NCBI GenBank assembly: GCA_009712635.1
Contig: WASS01000023.1
Coordinates: 1 to 64,000, forward strand
Length of the DNA stretch: 64,000 nucleotides
DNA from: Hungatella sp.
Lineage (GTDB): Bacteria; Bacillota; Clostridia; Lachnospirales; Lachnospiraceae
Direction of reading: 5' to 3'
The position numbers and the translations under genes are program-made. Below are positions 10,192 through 18,522 of the stretch, one piece after another; position 1 is the first letter of the stretch; every line of letters starts with the position of its first letter. Below the pieces are notes generated by a model. The model ran no database searches. It was given only the letters and a program-made list of their open reading frames with translations, and was not told where the DNA came from.

Positions 10192-10266
10192 ATGAAATTA
10201 TCTGAAAAAATCCAGTATTTACGAAAAGAGAATAGCTTTACCGCATATTTTAACTCTTTCACCTGA
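10192..10266 (+). pseudogene. Remnant of an Xre-type helix-turn-helix regulator
   Basis: A good ribosome binding site (AAAAAGGAGTTATC) is followed by 24 codons starting MKLSEKIQYLRKENS, which is exactly how many Firmicute HTH_3/Xre regulators begin. After that the reading becomes FTAYFNSFT and stops, so the rest of the helix-turn-helix and the C-terminal part are missing. It looks like a deletion scar next to a repeat stem-loop, not a functional gene. A coincidental short ORF is less likely given both the family start and the ribosome binding site. Confidence 0.5.
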
Positions 10267-10269
10267 TTA

Positions 10270-10314
10270 AAGGAGCGTCCGCAGTATATGAATCATATAC
10301 TGTAAACGCTCCTT
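10270..10314. terminator. Stem-loop between remnant and pirin gene (repeat copy B)
   Basis: Two 21-base arms (10270-10290 and 10294-10314) pair with three non-Watson-Crick positions. The right arm shares the 12 bases ATACTGTAAACG with copy A at 4676, and the loop region GAATCA is also shared. It lies 18 bases beyond the end of the pirin gene and could terminate it. Confidence 0.7.
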
Positions 10315-10332
10315 GTATCTATCTTTTAACCT

Positions 10333-11349
10333 TTACCTTTTTACGACACTTCCATCAGGATAACGGGCGAATCTTCCCATCTCCCTTTCATGAACCGGCT
10401 CATCATCATGCCATGGCCAGCCTCCGAACTGTGTTCTCTGATAATCCTCATATGCCTTTCGTATTTCCTGCTCGGAATTCATAACAAAGGGCCCAAATTG
10501 CGCGACTGGTTCATTAATGGGTTCCCCTTCCAGGAGTAAAAGGTAACTGGTAGTATCTCCATTCACCACCGTAATCTGATCTTCTCCTGAAAGTTTAATG
10601 CGAGTGGAAGGATCAATATTCCTATCATCAATGGTGATGGAACTGTTTCCCTTATAAAAATACAGGTTACGGTTTATTGTCTTAGAACCTGCTGCGATTT
10701 GAAACTCTGCCTCAGGCTCCAGTATGACAAGCTGGATCCCCACATGATTTTCTTCCTTTGCTGCCCATGAATTTTTTGTTGGCTCCAGGCTCTTTTTGTC
10801 TTCATATTTTCCAGCAATTAATCGGATGGTTGCTGTCTTTCCCTTTTCATTGGTATGCTTAATTACTGGAATCTCTTCTGCCCAGAGCATCTTATAATCC
10901 GGGTCTGCAAATTTACTCTTTGCCGGTAAATTCAGCCAGATCTGAAATAGCTCCAGGGGATTTTCCTGATCCTGATGAATCAGCGGGAACATCTCAACAT
11001 GCTGGCAGCCTGCTCCGGTAGTCAGCCACTGGACGTCTCCGTTTCCATAACGTCCTTCTGCTCCCTTGGAATCAAAGTGGTCAACAATCCCTTCCAGTAC
11101 GACGGTAACAGTCTCAAAACCACGGTGAGGGTGAACTGGAAATCCCGGAACCTTTTCTCCATGATACATACTAAAGCCGTCTTTTCCTGAAAAATCATTG
11201 CCCATATTTCTTCCTGCTAATGAAACCGCAGGTCCCTGCACTTCATTCCCTGCCGGGAACTGATCCTTGTGATGCATACATGCCAGAAACGGACTGTCCA
11301 TTCCCCATTGAAATCCTATTTTTTCAATTGCCTTTATTTTTTTGCTCAT
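10333..11349 (-). CDS. Pirin family protein
   Basis: A 338-residue two-cupin protein. The pirin signature is PHPHRGFETVTVVLEG (N-terminal cupin metal-site His residues) followed by GDVQWLTTGAGCQHVEMFP; the C-terminal half ends in the typical GPFVMNSEQEIRKAYEDYQRTQFGGWPW. Pirins bind a metal in the N-terminal cupin; some act as quercetinases or redox-linked regulators. The ATG at 11349 follows AAGGGGTGAATCAA; an upstream GTG in the same frame is less well placed. It overlaps the marR-type gene by 26 bases, so the pair is co-transcribed and the MarR protein probably controls it. Confidence 0.9.
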   Translation of the reverse strand: MSKKIKAIEKIGFQWGMDSPFLACMHHKDQFPAGNEVQGPAVSLAGRNMGNDFSGKDGFSMYHGEKVPGFPVHPHRGFETVTVVLEGIVDHFDSKGAEGRYGNGDVQWLTTGAGCQHVEMFPLIHQDQENPLELFQIWLNLPAKSKFADPDYKMLWAEEIPVIKHTNEKGKTATIRLIAGKYEDKKSLEPTKNSWAAKEENHVGIQLVILEPEAEFQIAAGSKTINRNLYFYKGNSSITIDDRNIDPSTRIKLSGEDQITVVNGDTTSYLLLLEGEPINEPVAQFGPFVMNSEQEIRKAYEDYQRTQFGGWPWHDDEPVHEREMGRFARYPDGSVVKR

Positions 11350-11803
11350 TTGATTCACCCCTTGTGTTTATTTTTTTTAACAGATGCACTAACATTTCCT
11401 TTTCCTCTTCATTCAGCCCGGTAAAACTCTCTGCTAAATCTTTCACATGCCTGGGAAAGATCTCTTCAATTTTTTCTCTCCCCTTTTGCGTGATTGCAAT
11501 AATACAGGACCTTTTATCATTTGGATTGGGATGTCTTTCTATCATGGCATCTTTTTCCAGATTGTTAATTACCACCGTCATATTTCCGGAGGTAGAAAGT
11601 ATACTGTCAATAATCTCGTTAATTGTTAAATCGCCTTTGTGGTACAATGCCTCAAGCACAGCAAACTGTGCTGATGTAAGACCCCCCTGGCTAAAAATGG
11701 CACCCGCTCTTCTGTGAAGTGCCTGGGTTGTTCTGCTAAGTCCAATAAATGCTTTTAAATTGGTATCGTTTTCTTTTCCATAAGATATAGTGTTCTTTTT
11801 CAT
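11324..11803 (-). CDS. MarR family transcriptional regulator
   Basis: A 159-residue winged-helix regulator. The DNA-binding core is LTSAQFAVLEALYHKGDLTINEIIDSIL, then the recognition helix STSGNMTVVINNLEKDAMI and the wing RHPNPNDKRSCIIAITQKG. It probably represses its own operon with pirin by binding the 20-base palindrome lying inside its promoter. No Shine-Dalgarno sequence precedes the ATG at 11803, and the -10 box ends only six bases before it, so the message may begin at the start codon itself. No alternative ATG/GTG/TTG start lies within the next 25 codons. Confidence 0.92.
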   Translation of the reverse strand: MKKNTISYGKENDTNLKAFIGLSRTTQALHRRAGAIFSQGGLTSAQFAVLEALYHKGDLTINEIIDSILSTSGNMTVVINNLEKDAMIERHPNPNDKRSCIIAITQKGREKIEEIFPRHVKDLAESFTGLNEEEKEMLVHLLKKINTRGESNEQKNKGN

Positions 11804-11809
11804 AGTTTT

Positions 11810-11838
11810 AATATATCACTAATTAGTGATATTGTCAA
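11810..11838 (-). promoter_or_regulatory. Consensus promoter with embedded palindromic operator for the marR-pirin operon
   Basis: Minus strand TTGACA (11838-11833), a 17-base spacer and TATATT (11815-11810). The spacer is almost filled by the perfect palindrome ATATCACTAATTAGTGATAT (11813-11832), a typical MarR site. Bound regulator would exclude RNA polymerase. Six bases separate the -10 box from the ATG. Confidence 0.8.
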
Positions 11839-11901
11839 TGATGTTTCCTATACTTATTTTTGCAATTATCCATAATCGGAGTTATCCAGGCTGTGAAGTA
11901 T

Positions 11902-11940
11902 AAAAAAGCCTTCTCCTGGAATCTTTTCTCCGAAGAAGGC
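11902..11940 (-). terminator. Intrinsic terminator of the FAD oxidoreductase / sugar ABC operon
   Basis: On the minus strand a GCCTTCT/AGAAGGC stem (seven pairs, long loop) is followed by TTTTTT. It lies just after the stop of the FAD-oxidoreductase gene at 11956. Confidence 0.75.
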
Positions 11941-11955
11941 ATCGCTTATTTTTAA

Positions 11956-13707
11956 TTAATAAATTCTCACTTCAAAAATTGTTGCCTCTCTGCTGCCGTA
12001 TGTGGAAATCGCGTTGATTTGTACAGCATCTCCGTCTATGCTACCTGGGAAAAGACATTGGAGTCTCTGTCCATAAGACTGAGCGGTCATATGCTTCACA
12101 ACCTTTCCATTCAGAAGAATATTCACTTCGTATTCCTTTAACAGTTCCTGTGGCGGCCCGGACTTCTGCCTGGACAGAACACTCTGATTTATGGACGGAG
12201 TGATTTCTTTGCTTAAATTAGAATCCAGAGTCAGACGGATTTCCCGGATGGGCATCTTCTCCGGAAGAGAAAGAAGAATAGATGGGTGGCTCTCTATCGG
12301 TGCCCGCCAGCAGTTTAACTCTCCCTCCACCGTTCTTGCCACTCCGTTTACCACTTTTTCCGGATCGCATCCCGGAATGTGACTGTCAGCTGTCACCACT
12401 GCCTGTCTGGCATGGTCAGCAGGATCTTTGTTAACAACCAATGGAATATAGCAGTCATCTTTTAGAAGTTCCTGTTGTAGTTCTCCCACATAATCCAGGA
12501 GTTTTCTTGGCTCCAGATTTCTTGTTACTGCCATGGAAGCAGCTGTACCAACCGCCTGGCCTACTACCGCACAGGTTCCCATGACCCTTGTAGAGGAAAA
12601 TGCCACATGAGAACAACTGATAGCCCTGCCTCCCAAAAACAGATTCCGGATATTTCTTGAATACAGACACCGGTAAGGAATGGAATATATGCCGTTAACC
12701 TGGTTCCAGACTGTAGGTACGTCGCTCTCATTCAAAAAGCCTTCCACCGTATGGATGTCCATGGGCCACCCTCCATAAGCTACGGCATCTTCAAAACGGG
12801 TGCTCTCCAGACAATCTTTTTCTGTCAGAACATAATCGCCGATAAGCCGACGACTTTCCCTTTTTCCAGGCAGAAATCCCACCCATTCCAATTCCATTTT
12901 TTCCGCACCATGTTCCCCGCCGTTTTTAATATGATCCCACACACCAAACACGGCTTTAAGCAGCTCATCACGAAGTTCTTCCCCATGGGAAATCACATCA
13001 CGCTCTCCGCCTCCCAACTCAATCCACCAATACCCGGAAGTAACGTCACTGTGATCCCGAAGCCTAAGCTGCTCTTCTGTATAGGTATTAGCCCAGAAGG
13101 GTTTTATAAAGGGCACATCATGACCCATGTCTCTGGCTTTGAACATAAGAGAATTTCCCATGGTATAAGGATCTTCTTTTTCCGGTGCCAGGGACTCTCC
13201 ATATTGAGAACTGTTCTCTCTGCCAATCCGATATTCCGCTCCGGCTTTGGCTCCCAGAACGCCATCTCCAGTCGCATCTAAAAACAAGCTGCCGTAAATA
13301 CAGAAGGATTTTTCCGTTGTCATTTGCAGAGCGCATATTGCTTCAATCCTGTCACCTTCACATAGAACCTCAGTCATATGAGTGTTTAAATAAAGAGTGA
13401 GATTTTTCTGATAATGAACCTTTTCCCATAGAACCGAATCAAAAATAGGATATACCATCTCCGGGTTTCTGCGCTTGTTTTCTAAAAGTATCTCTTCCAG
13501 AATTCCAGTTTCTCTTGCATTAGGAGTTGACATATGATGATCAGCGCCACAGATATGCATCCGTATTTCAGAACTGGCATTTCCCCCTAACACTGGCCTG
13601 TTATGAACCAAAGCCGTTTTCACGCCTCTTCTGGCGGCGGCTATGGCTGCACAGACGCCAGACATGCCGCCTCCCACTACTACAAAATCATAATGGCAGA
13701 CTATCAC
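11956..13707 (-). CDS. FAD-dependent oxidoreductase with C-terminal accessory domain
   Basis: A 583-residue protein starting with a Rossmann FAD motif (DFVVVGGGMSGVCAAIAAARRG) and containing DATGDGVLGAKAGAEYRIGR and NLFLGGRAISCSHVAFSSTRVMGTCAVVGQAVGTAAS, the hallmark of the FAD_oxidored family (pfam12831). The last 150 residues form a beta-rich domain (VNGVARTVEGELNCWRAP..., IREIRLTLDSNL) that looks like a carbohydrate-binding or discoidin-like module. The substrate is unknown; proximity to a sugar ABC transporter suggests oxidation of a sugar or glycan-derived compound. Start is GTG at 13707, overlapping the stop of the previous gene by four bases. No signal peptide is seen. Confidence 0.82.
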   Translation of the reverse strand: MIVCHYDFVVVGGGMSGVCAAIAAARRGVKTALVHNRPVLGGNASSEIRMHICGADHHMSTPNARETGILEEILLENKRRNPEMVYPIFDSVLWEKVHYQKNLTLYLNTHMTEVLCEGDRIEAICALQMTTEKSFCIYGSLFLDATGDGVLGAKAGAEYRIGRENSSQYGESLAPEKEDPYTMGNSLMFKARDMGHDVPFIKPFWANTYTEEQLRLRDHSDVTSGYWWIELGGGERDVISHGEELRDELLKAVFGVWDHIKNGGEHGAEKMELEWVGFLPGKRESRRLIGDYVLTEKDCLESTRFEDAVAYGGWPMDIHTVEGFLNESDVPTVWNQVNGIYSIPYRCLYSRNIRNLFLGGRAISCSHVAFSSTRVMGTCAVVGQAVGTAASMAVTRNLEPRKLLDYVGELQQELLKDDCYIPLVVNKDPADHARQAVVTADSHIPGCDPEKVVNGVARTVEGELNCWRAPIESHPSILLSLPEKMPIREIRLTLDSNLSKEITPSINQSVLSRQKSGPPQELLKEYEVNILLNGKVVKHMTAQSYGQRLQCLFPGSIDGDAVQINAISTYGSREATIFEVRIY

Positions 13708-14987
13708 GGACTCACCCCCAGTTCCATTAGACGGTTTTGTACTTTTTTTACTTCAAGAAATCTGGGAACCACTTGGGAAGCGGCACACATAGATGCGGCA
13801 ATGCCCACCGCCTGCCCCATGTTGACGCAAATGGGCATGACGCGATAATTGGAATGAGCCATGTGGGTTCCCGAAATATTTCTTCCCGCCAGATATAGAT
13901 TGTCAATTTTCAAAGGCACAAAGCAACCGTAAGGAATGGTATATCCATTTATCTGTGGAAAATGCTTTTGACAGCCGGTTTCATCAAGTCCGTTTCCTGT
14001 TAAATTATGTACATCAAAATTAAAGTTTGCCTTTGTTACCACCCAGTTATCAAATACCCTGGCCTCTAAAATATCCTGCTCTGTTATGGTCTCCTCCCCC
14101 TTAAAATGCCTGGTTTCCCGAATTCCCATCAGAGAAGCAGAACTGATAATATAGCAATTTTCAAAACCAGGAACATATCTTTTTAGAAAAACAACAATAT
14201 CATCCATCTGATCTCTGCAAACCAGAGTTGCTTTAGTAAGATCCTCTACATTTGTGCCGTCAACCCCGGTACAGTTGGTCATATTACAGGTCACAATTCC
14301 TGGCAGCGTTGTTCTATATAAGAGCACATGTCCCGCAGGACCTGGCAGATGTTTTTTCCCAAGCTCCTGTAAATCCCCGTCAGGGAGGGAAAAGCTTTCT
14401 TCAAAGCCACCTGGAAAAACGGCTCTTTCCTCATCTACGCCAGCCACCTTAAACATAATCGTCGCCGGCTGCATAAGACCATCGCTTTCTCTGCCTTTAA
14501 AATAAGGTGCGCCTGCCTTGGCAGCAATATCTCCATCACCAGTGGCATCAATAACAATTTTTGCAAGTACAGCCTCCCTGCCGGATTTGCTTTCCAGAAC
14601 GACTCCCTGAATCACATGATCATTCATAATGACATCGCTGGCAAAGGAGTACAGCCGGAGGTAAACTCCTGCCTCCGTAAGCATGCGCAGGAAAATTGTT
14701 TTTAAACGCTCCGGATTAATTATCTGCCGTCCTTCTCCTGTTAATTCTGCAGAACGACTTAGAATCTCTTCATAAAGTCCTCCTTCTGTTTTTCCCGTCC
14801 AGTGACTCATAAGACCTGTTGTCGCAATTCCTCCTACATCTCCCGTCTGCTCTGCCAGCATAGTTACCGCGCCTTCCCTTGCTGCTGCAACCGCCGCACC
14901 AATTCCGGCTGGACCACCACCCAGTACCAACACATCCACTTCACGTATTACTGGTATTTTTCTCTCGTTTTCTATTATGTATTTCAT
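13704..14987 (-). CDS. FAD-dependent oxidoreductase
   Basis: A 427-residue member of the same FAD_oxidored family as its neighbour, without the extra C-terminal domain. It has DVLVLGGGPAGIGAAVAAAREGA (FAD Rossmann motif near residue 18), VIDATGDGDIAAKAGAPYFKGR and NLYLAGRNISGTHMAHSNYRVMPICVNMGQAVGIAASM. The two enzymes are translationally coupled and may form a complex or act on successive steps. It begins 10 bases after the last ABC permease, so it belongs to the CUT1 transport operon. The ATG has only a weak ribosome binding site (GGTTGATA). Substrate unknown. Confidence 0.82.
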   Translation of the reverse strand: MKYIIENERKIPVIREVDVLVLGGGPAGIGAAVAAAREGAVTMLAEQTGDVGGIATTGLMSHWTGKTEGGLYEEILSRSAELTGEGRQIINPERLKTIFLRMLTEAGVYLRLYSFASDVIMNDHVIQGVVLESKSGREAVLAKIVIDATGDGDIAAKAGAPYFKGRESDGLMQPATIMFKVAGVDEERAVFPGGFEESFSLPDGDLQELGKKHLPGPAGHVLLYRTTLPGIVTCNMTNCTGVDGTNVEDLTKATLVCRDQMDDIVVFLKRYVPGFENCYIISSASLMGIRETRHFKGEETITEQDILEARVFDNWVVTKANFNFDVHNLTGNGLDETGCQKHFPQINGYTIPYGCFVPLKIDNLYLAGRNISGTHMAHSNYRVMPICVNMGQAVGIAASMCAASQVVPRFLEVKKVQNRLMELGVSP

Positions 14988-14997
14988 ATTATCAACC

Positions 14998-15849
14998 TTA
15001 ACCTTTCACCGCGCCGGCCACCAGACCCTTGACAAGAAATTTCTGCCCAAGTAAAAATACGAGGAAAGCTGGAACCAGGGCAGAGGCTGCCGCTGCCATG
15101 ACCAAATTATATTCCGTCACGCTTTCTTCAATAAAATTAGTCAGGGCAATGGGAATTGTATACAACCTCCAATCGCTTAAAAACACCAGCGGTTCCAAAT
15201 AACTGTTCCAGTTCCAAAGGAACACCACCATTGCCAGAGATGCCATGTTAGGCTTGGCAATTGGCACCATAATCTTTAGCCAGATGAGAAACTCATGGGC
15301 ACCATCCACCCTTGCAGACTCCCTCAGTTCATCCGGAATCTGCATAAAATACTGACGCATAAGAAATGTTCCCGTTATAGTAATCAGTCCCGGCAAAATA
15401 AGGGTTAAGTGAGTTCCGGTCAGTCCCATTTTGTTAAACATAACAAACTTGGGGATTAGCGTTACCTGGCTGGGGATCATCATGGTAGCAAGGTAAATCA
15501 GAAACAGAGCGTTTCGACCTCTGAACTTTATTTTGGCAAAAGCATACCCTGCCAGTGTGCTGGTAAGCACAGATCCCGTTAGATTAATCGCTGCGATCTT
15601 TATGGAATTCCAGTATGCAAGACCGAAATGATAATCCCTTGCTGCCAGCCCGCCTATATTCCACACCTTCTTATAGTTATCCGGATAAAAATACTTAGGT
15701 ATCCATTCAATCGGCAGCTTCATTACATCCATAGGAAGTTTCATTGATGCCGAAATCATCCACAAAAACGGTGTTATCATGGAGAAAGCCAGAACCCCTA
15801 TGACTGCGGTAAACAGAACCTTTAAGATAATCCGTTTATAATTTTTCAT
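14998..15849 (-). CDS. Sugar ABC transporter permease, CUT1 MalG type
   Basis: A 283-residue inner-membrane protein with six predicted helices; the coupling loop ELRESARVDGAHEFLIWLKIMVPIAKPNMASL is the EAA motif of CUT1 permeases. The opening (about 10-35) is the first helix, followed by SMKLPMDVMKLPIEWIP, typical for MalG-like subunits. It pairs with the MalF-type permease upstream and the binding protein at 16919. No ATPase gene is present in the cluster; a shared MsmK-type ATPase elsewhere is usual for such operons. Confidence 0.92.
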   Translation of the reverse strand: MKNYKRIILKVLFTAVIGVLAFSMITPFLWMISASMKLPMDVMKLPIEWIPKYFYPDNYKKVWNIGGLAARDYHFGLAYWNSIKIAAINLTGSVLTSTLAGYAFAKIKFRGRNALFLIYLATMMIPSQVTLIPKFVMFNKMGLTGTHLTLILPGLITITGTFLMRQYFMQIPDELRESARVDGAHEFLIWLKIMVPIAKPNMASLAMVVFLWNWNSYLEPLVFLSDWRLYTIPIALTNFIEESVTEYNLVMAAAASALVPAFLVFLLGQKFLVKGLVAGAVKG

Positions 15850-15862
15850 TTCATCCGCCTAC

Positions 15863-15938
15863 TTTCCTCTTTATTGCCCATGCCCTTTGGGCATACAGGG
15901 ATACCCGCAGGGTGTTTCCTCTTTATTGCCCACGCCCT
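15863..15938. repeat. Direct 24-bp repeat with hairpins between the two permease genes
   Basis: Copies at 15863-15886 and 15915-15938 are identical except for one base and share TTTCCTCTTTATTGCCCA. The bases between contain short hairpin-capable motifs such as TGCCCTTTGGGCA. On the minus strand the repeat includes AAAGAGGAAA and ends just before the next gene's start, so one copy may supply part of a ribosome binding site. The pattern looks like a small duplicated insertion. Confidence 0.7.
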
Positions 15939-15942
15939 GCAT
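15871..15942 (-). CDS. Possible 23-residue peptide between permease genes
   Basis: An ATG directly after the MalF stop opens a 23-codon frame that starts MQGVGNKEE and ends PKGHGQ, with two Cys in PCGYPC. It is made almost entirely of the repeated element described at 15863-15938. It has no clear ribosome binding site of its own and could only be translated by re-initiation. It may simply be a by-product of the repeat; I do not recognise a family. Confidence 0.2.
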   Translation of the reverse strand: MQGVGNKEETPCGYPCMPKGHGQ

Positions 15943-16839
15943 TTAATAACTGACCCATTTTTTCTGCCCTGCCCACTGGAACATTGTAATGCCAAAAAGA
16001 ATTAAAAATAATATCCAAGACATGGCGGAGGCATACCCCATTTTATAGAAGGTAAAGGCTGAGGTGTAAATATAGTACACCAACACATTGGTAGCCGTTC
16101 CTGGGCCGCCCCTTGTCATGATCTGTATAGGAGCAAACACCTGGAAGGAAGTGATAAATGTAGTGATAATTAAGAAAAAGGTGGTTGGTGACAGAAATGG
16201 AATTGTAAGTCTAAAAAACTTTTGAATTTCATTAGCGCCGTCAATATCCGCAGCCTCATAAACATCCTGAGGAAGTCCTTGAAGTGCCGACGTATAGATC
16301 ATATTTGAATAACCCACTCCGGACCATACGGTCATTAGCATCAGAGCCGGAAGCGCCCATGTTGTATCTCCCAGCCACTGGGGAGGATTCTCCATGCCGA
16401 AGAGCTTTACCAGCTGAGTAAATGGCCCCCAGGGAGAATACATCATCACCCATACTATGGCAACTGCCACAATATTAGAGATATAAGGCATAAAAAGCGC
16501 CAGCCTCATGGGAAGTCTGGCAACGCAGTATTTATCAATGATGACCGCCAGTATCAGAGCCAGAAATACCGTCACTGGCACCACTCCCACCGCAAAAATT
16601 ATGGTGTTAATCAGAGAACTGGTAAACCATTCATCCTGCCACATTTCAGCAAAATTCGTAAGACCAATAAAGTTCCAGTTACCAATTCCTTTTGTATAAT
16701 CCCAGTCCGTAAAACTGATAATCAGGGAAAAGATCATAGGAAACAAGGTAAAAAGACATACACCAATAATATTGGGCAGTATGAAAGCATAACCTGTCAA
16801 ATCTATTTTTAACTGTTTGCTAAGTCTGATTTTTTTCAT
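15943..16839 (-). CDS. Sugar ABC transporter permease, CUT1 MalF type
   Basis: A 298-residue membrane protein with six helices. The N-terminus (KQLKIDLTGYAFILPNIIGV) and coupling motif LPQDVYEAADIDGANEIQKFFRLTIPFLSPT are characteristic of CUT1 UgpA/MalF/LplB-like permeases. It forms the channel with the MalG-type subunit downstream, separated from it by a 93-base gap with a repeat. The binding protein gene is 79 bases upstream. Confidence 0.92.
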   Translation of the reverse strand: MKKIRLSKQLKIDLTGYAFILPNIIGVCLFTLFPMIFSLIISFTDWDYTKGIGNWNFIGLTNFAEMWQDEWFTSSLINTIIFAVGVVPVTVFLALILAVIIDKYCVARLPMRLALFMPYISNIVAVAIVWVMMYSPWGPFTQLVKLFGMENPPQWLGDTTWALPALMLMTVWSGVGYSNMIYTSALQGLPQDVYEAADIDGANEIQKFFRLTIPFLSPTTFFLIITTFITSFQVFAPIQIMTRGGPGTATNVLVYYIYTSAFTFYKMGYASAMSWILFLILFGITMFQWAGQKKWVSY

Positions 16840-16918
16840 GTCAATGATTCCCTCCTCTCTTTTTATTTTCCCGGAGCTGCCGTCTCAATTTTGGCAGCTC
16901 CGGGAATCTTGTCTCTGA

Positions 16919-18316
16919 CTATTTTTGCAAAAGCTCATCTGCCCTTGCTTTGGCCTTTTTCATGCCATCTTCAACCGTCTGCTTTCCGATAAAGATCCCT
17001 TCCAATTCTTCGACTGCTATTTTCTTTACCTCGGCAATATGATTCGTAATAGAAGGAACTGCGTAATTATCGGCTGGTGTTATAAGGATCTTCTGTGTGG
17101 TTTCTGCATCCAGATAATTCTCAGCACCCATAACAAATGCCTCTGTTACTTCAAGAGCATTATAGGTATTTGAAGCAGGTACCCGTCCGCCTTCTACCAC
17201 AGGAAGCATTCCTTTTGTCGCATACCACTTTGCAAATTCCCATGCTGCATCAATATTTTGTGACTTGGGATTAATGCATAAATGATCTCCATAACCTCCT
17301 TGTGTGTACTTTCTCTGACCCTTTTCTACCACCGGATATGGAGCAAATGCCGTCTTAAATTCATGAGGATAACTGGCCTGGTCTTTTATGCTTCTTACAA
17401 TCCACGGACCCACCGTCATGGCAGATTTTCCTGTTAAAAACATGCTCTCCTGTGATAGTTTCTGGGTCACAGAATCCGTATGTGTAGGGGAGGTTTTATC
17501 TACATTCATCATGTTATTAATCAGCTCAACGGATTTAATCACCACTGGGTCGTCAAAACTTGTTTCCTTGTCATTTTTATACATAGGATCCCCGCCGTTG
17601 GTCTGGGCTGCAAGATAGGTAAAAAGGTAAGTCAAATCCTGCTGGGAATTCCAGAACATGCCGTATACTTTATCCTGCCCGTCTCCATGAGTGAGCTTTT
17701 TGGCAATCTCTCTGAATTCATCAAAAGTCCATTCCGTAGGAATTTCAATTCCCGCTGCTTCAAACATGTCCTGGTTTAATACAATTCCATACTGATCAAG
17801 CTTTGTTGGAATGGAATAGGGTTTCCCATTAATGTAATATGCCTCAGCCAAAGTTCCAAAATAGTTTGTCAGCTGGAAATTATCCCGGGCGATCAGCTTT
17901 GAAAGATCAAGTGCCATGTTTCCTTCCGCCCGCTTTGTGAGAGCATCGGTACTGTAGGTCATATAAAGATCTACTCCATCTCCTGAAAGAAGATTTGTCT
18001 CCAGCTTTAAATTTCCTGTATCATCATTTACAAATCGTTCATACTCAACCTGTATCCCCTTGTCCTTATAGAGTTGGTTGAAGTTATCACAGACTGCCTG
18101 AGGACCAGCTTCCGCCGGAACACCTCCCCACATCCGCAAAACCACGGGGGCCGGGTTATCTGTCTTTTCCCCCTCCGTCTTCGCTCCCTCCGTTTTTACA
18201 GTATCTGCCGACGTAGCTGCCTGCTGCGTTTTCTGACTACCCTGGCAACCTGCCAACACTGACACTGCCATGAGAGATGCCATACCCAAAGCCCCTAATT
18301 TCTTCCATTTTCTCAT
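16919..18316 (-). CDS. Sugar ABC transporter substrate-binding lipoprotein
   Basis: A 465-residue extracellular solute-binding protein family 1 member. The signal peptide (MRKWKKLGALGMASLMAV) ends in the lipobox VLAGC with Cys24 as the lipidation site, followed by a Thr/Glu/Lys-rich linker and the mature SBP starting near VVLRMWGGVPAEAGP. Motifs such as NGKPYSIPTKLDQYGIVLNQDMFEAAGI are typical. The ATG at 18316 follows GGAGGAAGGTATA; a TTG five codons upstream lies before that site and is rejected. It delivers an unknown oligosaccharide to the two permeases. The YesMN-type two-component genes upstream are the likely regulators. Confidence 0.92.
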   Translation of the reverse strand: MRKWKKLGALGMASLMAVSVLAGCQGSQKTQQAATSADTVKTEGAKTEGEKTDNPAPVVLRMWGGVPAEAGPQAVCDNFNQLYKDKGIQVEYERFVNDDTGNLKLETNLLSGDGVDLYMTYSTDALTKRAEGNMALDLSKLIARDNFQLTNYFGTLAEAYYINGKPYSIPTKLDQYGIVLNQDMFEAAGIEIPTEWTFDEFREIAKKLTHGDGQDKVYGMFWNSQQDLTYLFTYLAAQTNGGDPMYKNDKETSFDDPVVIKSVELINNMMNVDKTSPTHTDSVTQKLSQESMFLTGKSAMTVGPWIVRSIKDQASYPHEFKTAFAPYPVVEKGQRKYTQGGYGDHLCINPKSQNIDAAWEFAKWYATKGMLPVVEGGRVPASNTYNALEVTEAFVMGAENYLDAETTQKILITPADNYAVPSITNHIAEVKKIAVEELEGIFIGKQTVEDGMKKAKARADELLQK

Positions 18317-18411
18317 TATACCTTCCTCCAATAATTTGATTGCAGTTCAACCCCATCACTGAATAATAATGACACGACCAAACTGTAACAGCTGTCTATA
18401 CTATAACAAAA

Positions 18412-18444
18412 ACAGCAGGTAAGAGATATCCCCCCGCCTGCTGT
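18412..18444 (-). terminator. Intrinsic terminator after the YesN-like regulator
   Basis: Minus strand stem ACAGCAGG/CCTGCTGT with a long loop, followed by TTTTTG. It lies 80 bases after the stop at 18523 and before the sugar-binding protein gene, so it separates the two-component operon from the transport operon. Confidence 0.65.
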
Positions 18445-18522
18445 CTTTCTCCCAATTTTTTCGATTTTCCGATCCTTAACCTTTCATTTTTGTCAATGCT
18501 CTAAAATCCTGCTGTTTTTCTT

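Noticed and set aside
11910-11940. Riboswitch-like structure near 11910
   Set aside because: The fold is a simple stem with a T-run and is better explained as the terminator of the minus-strand operon.
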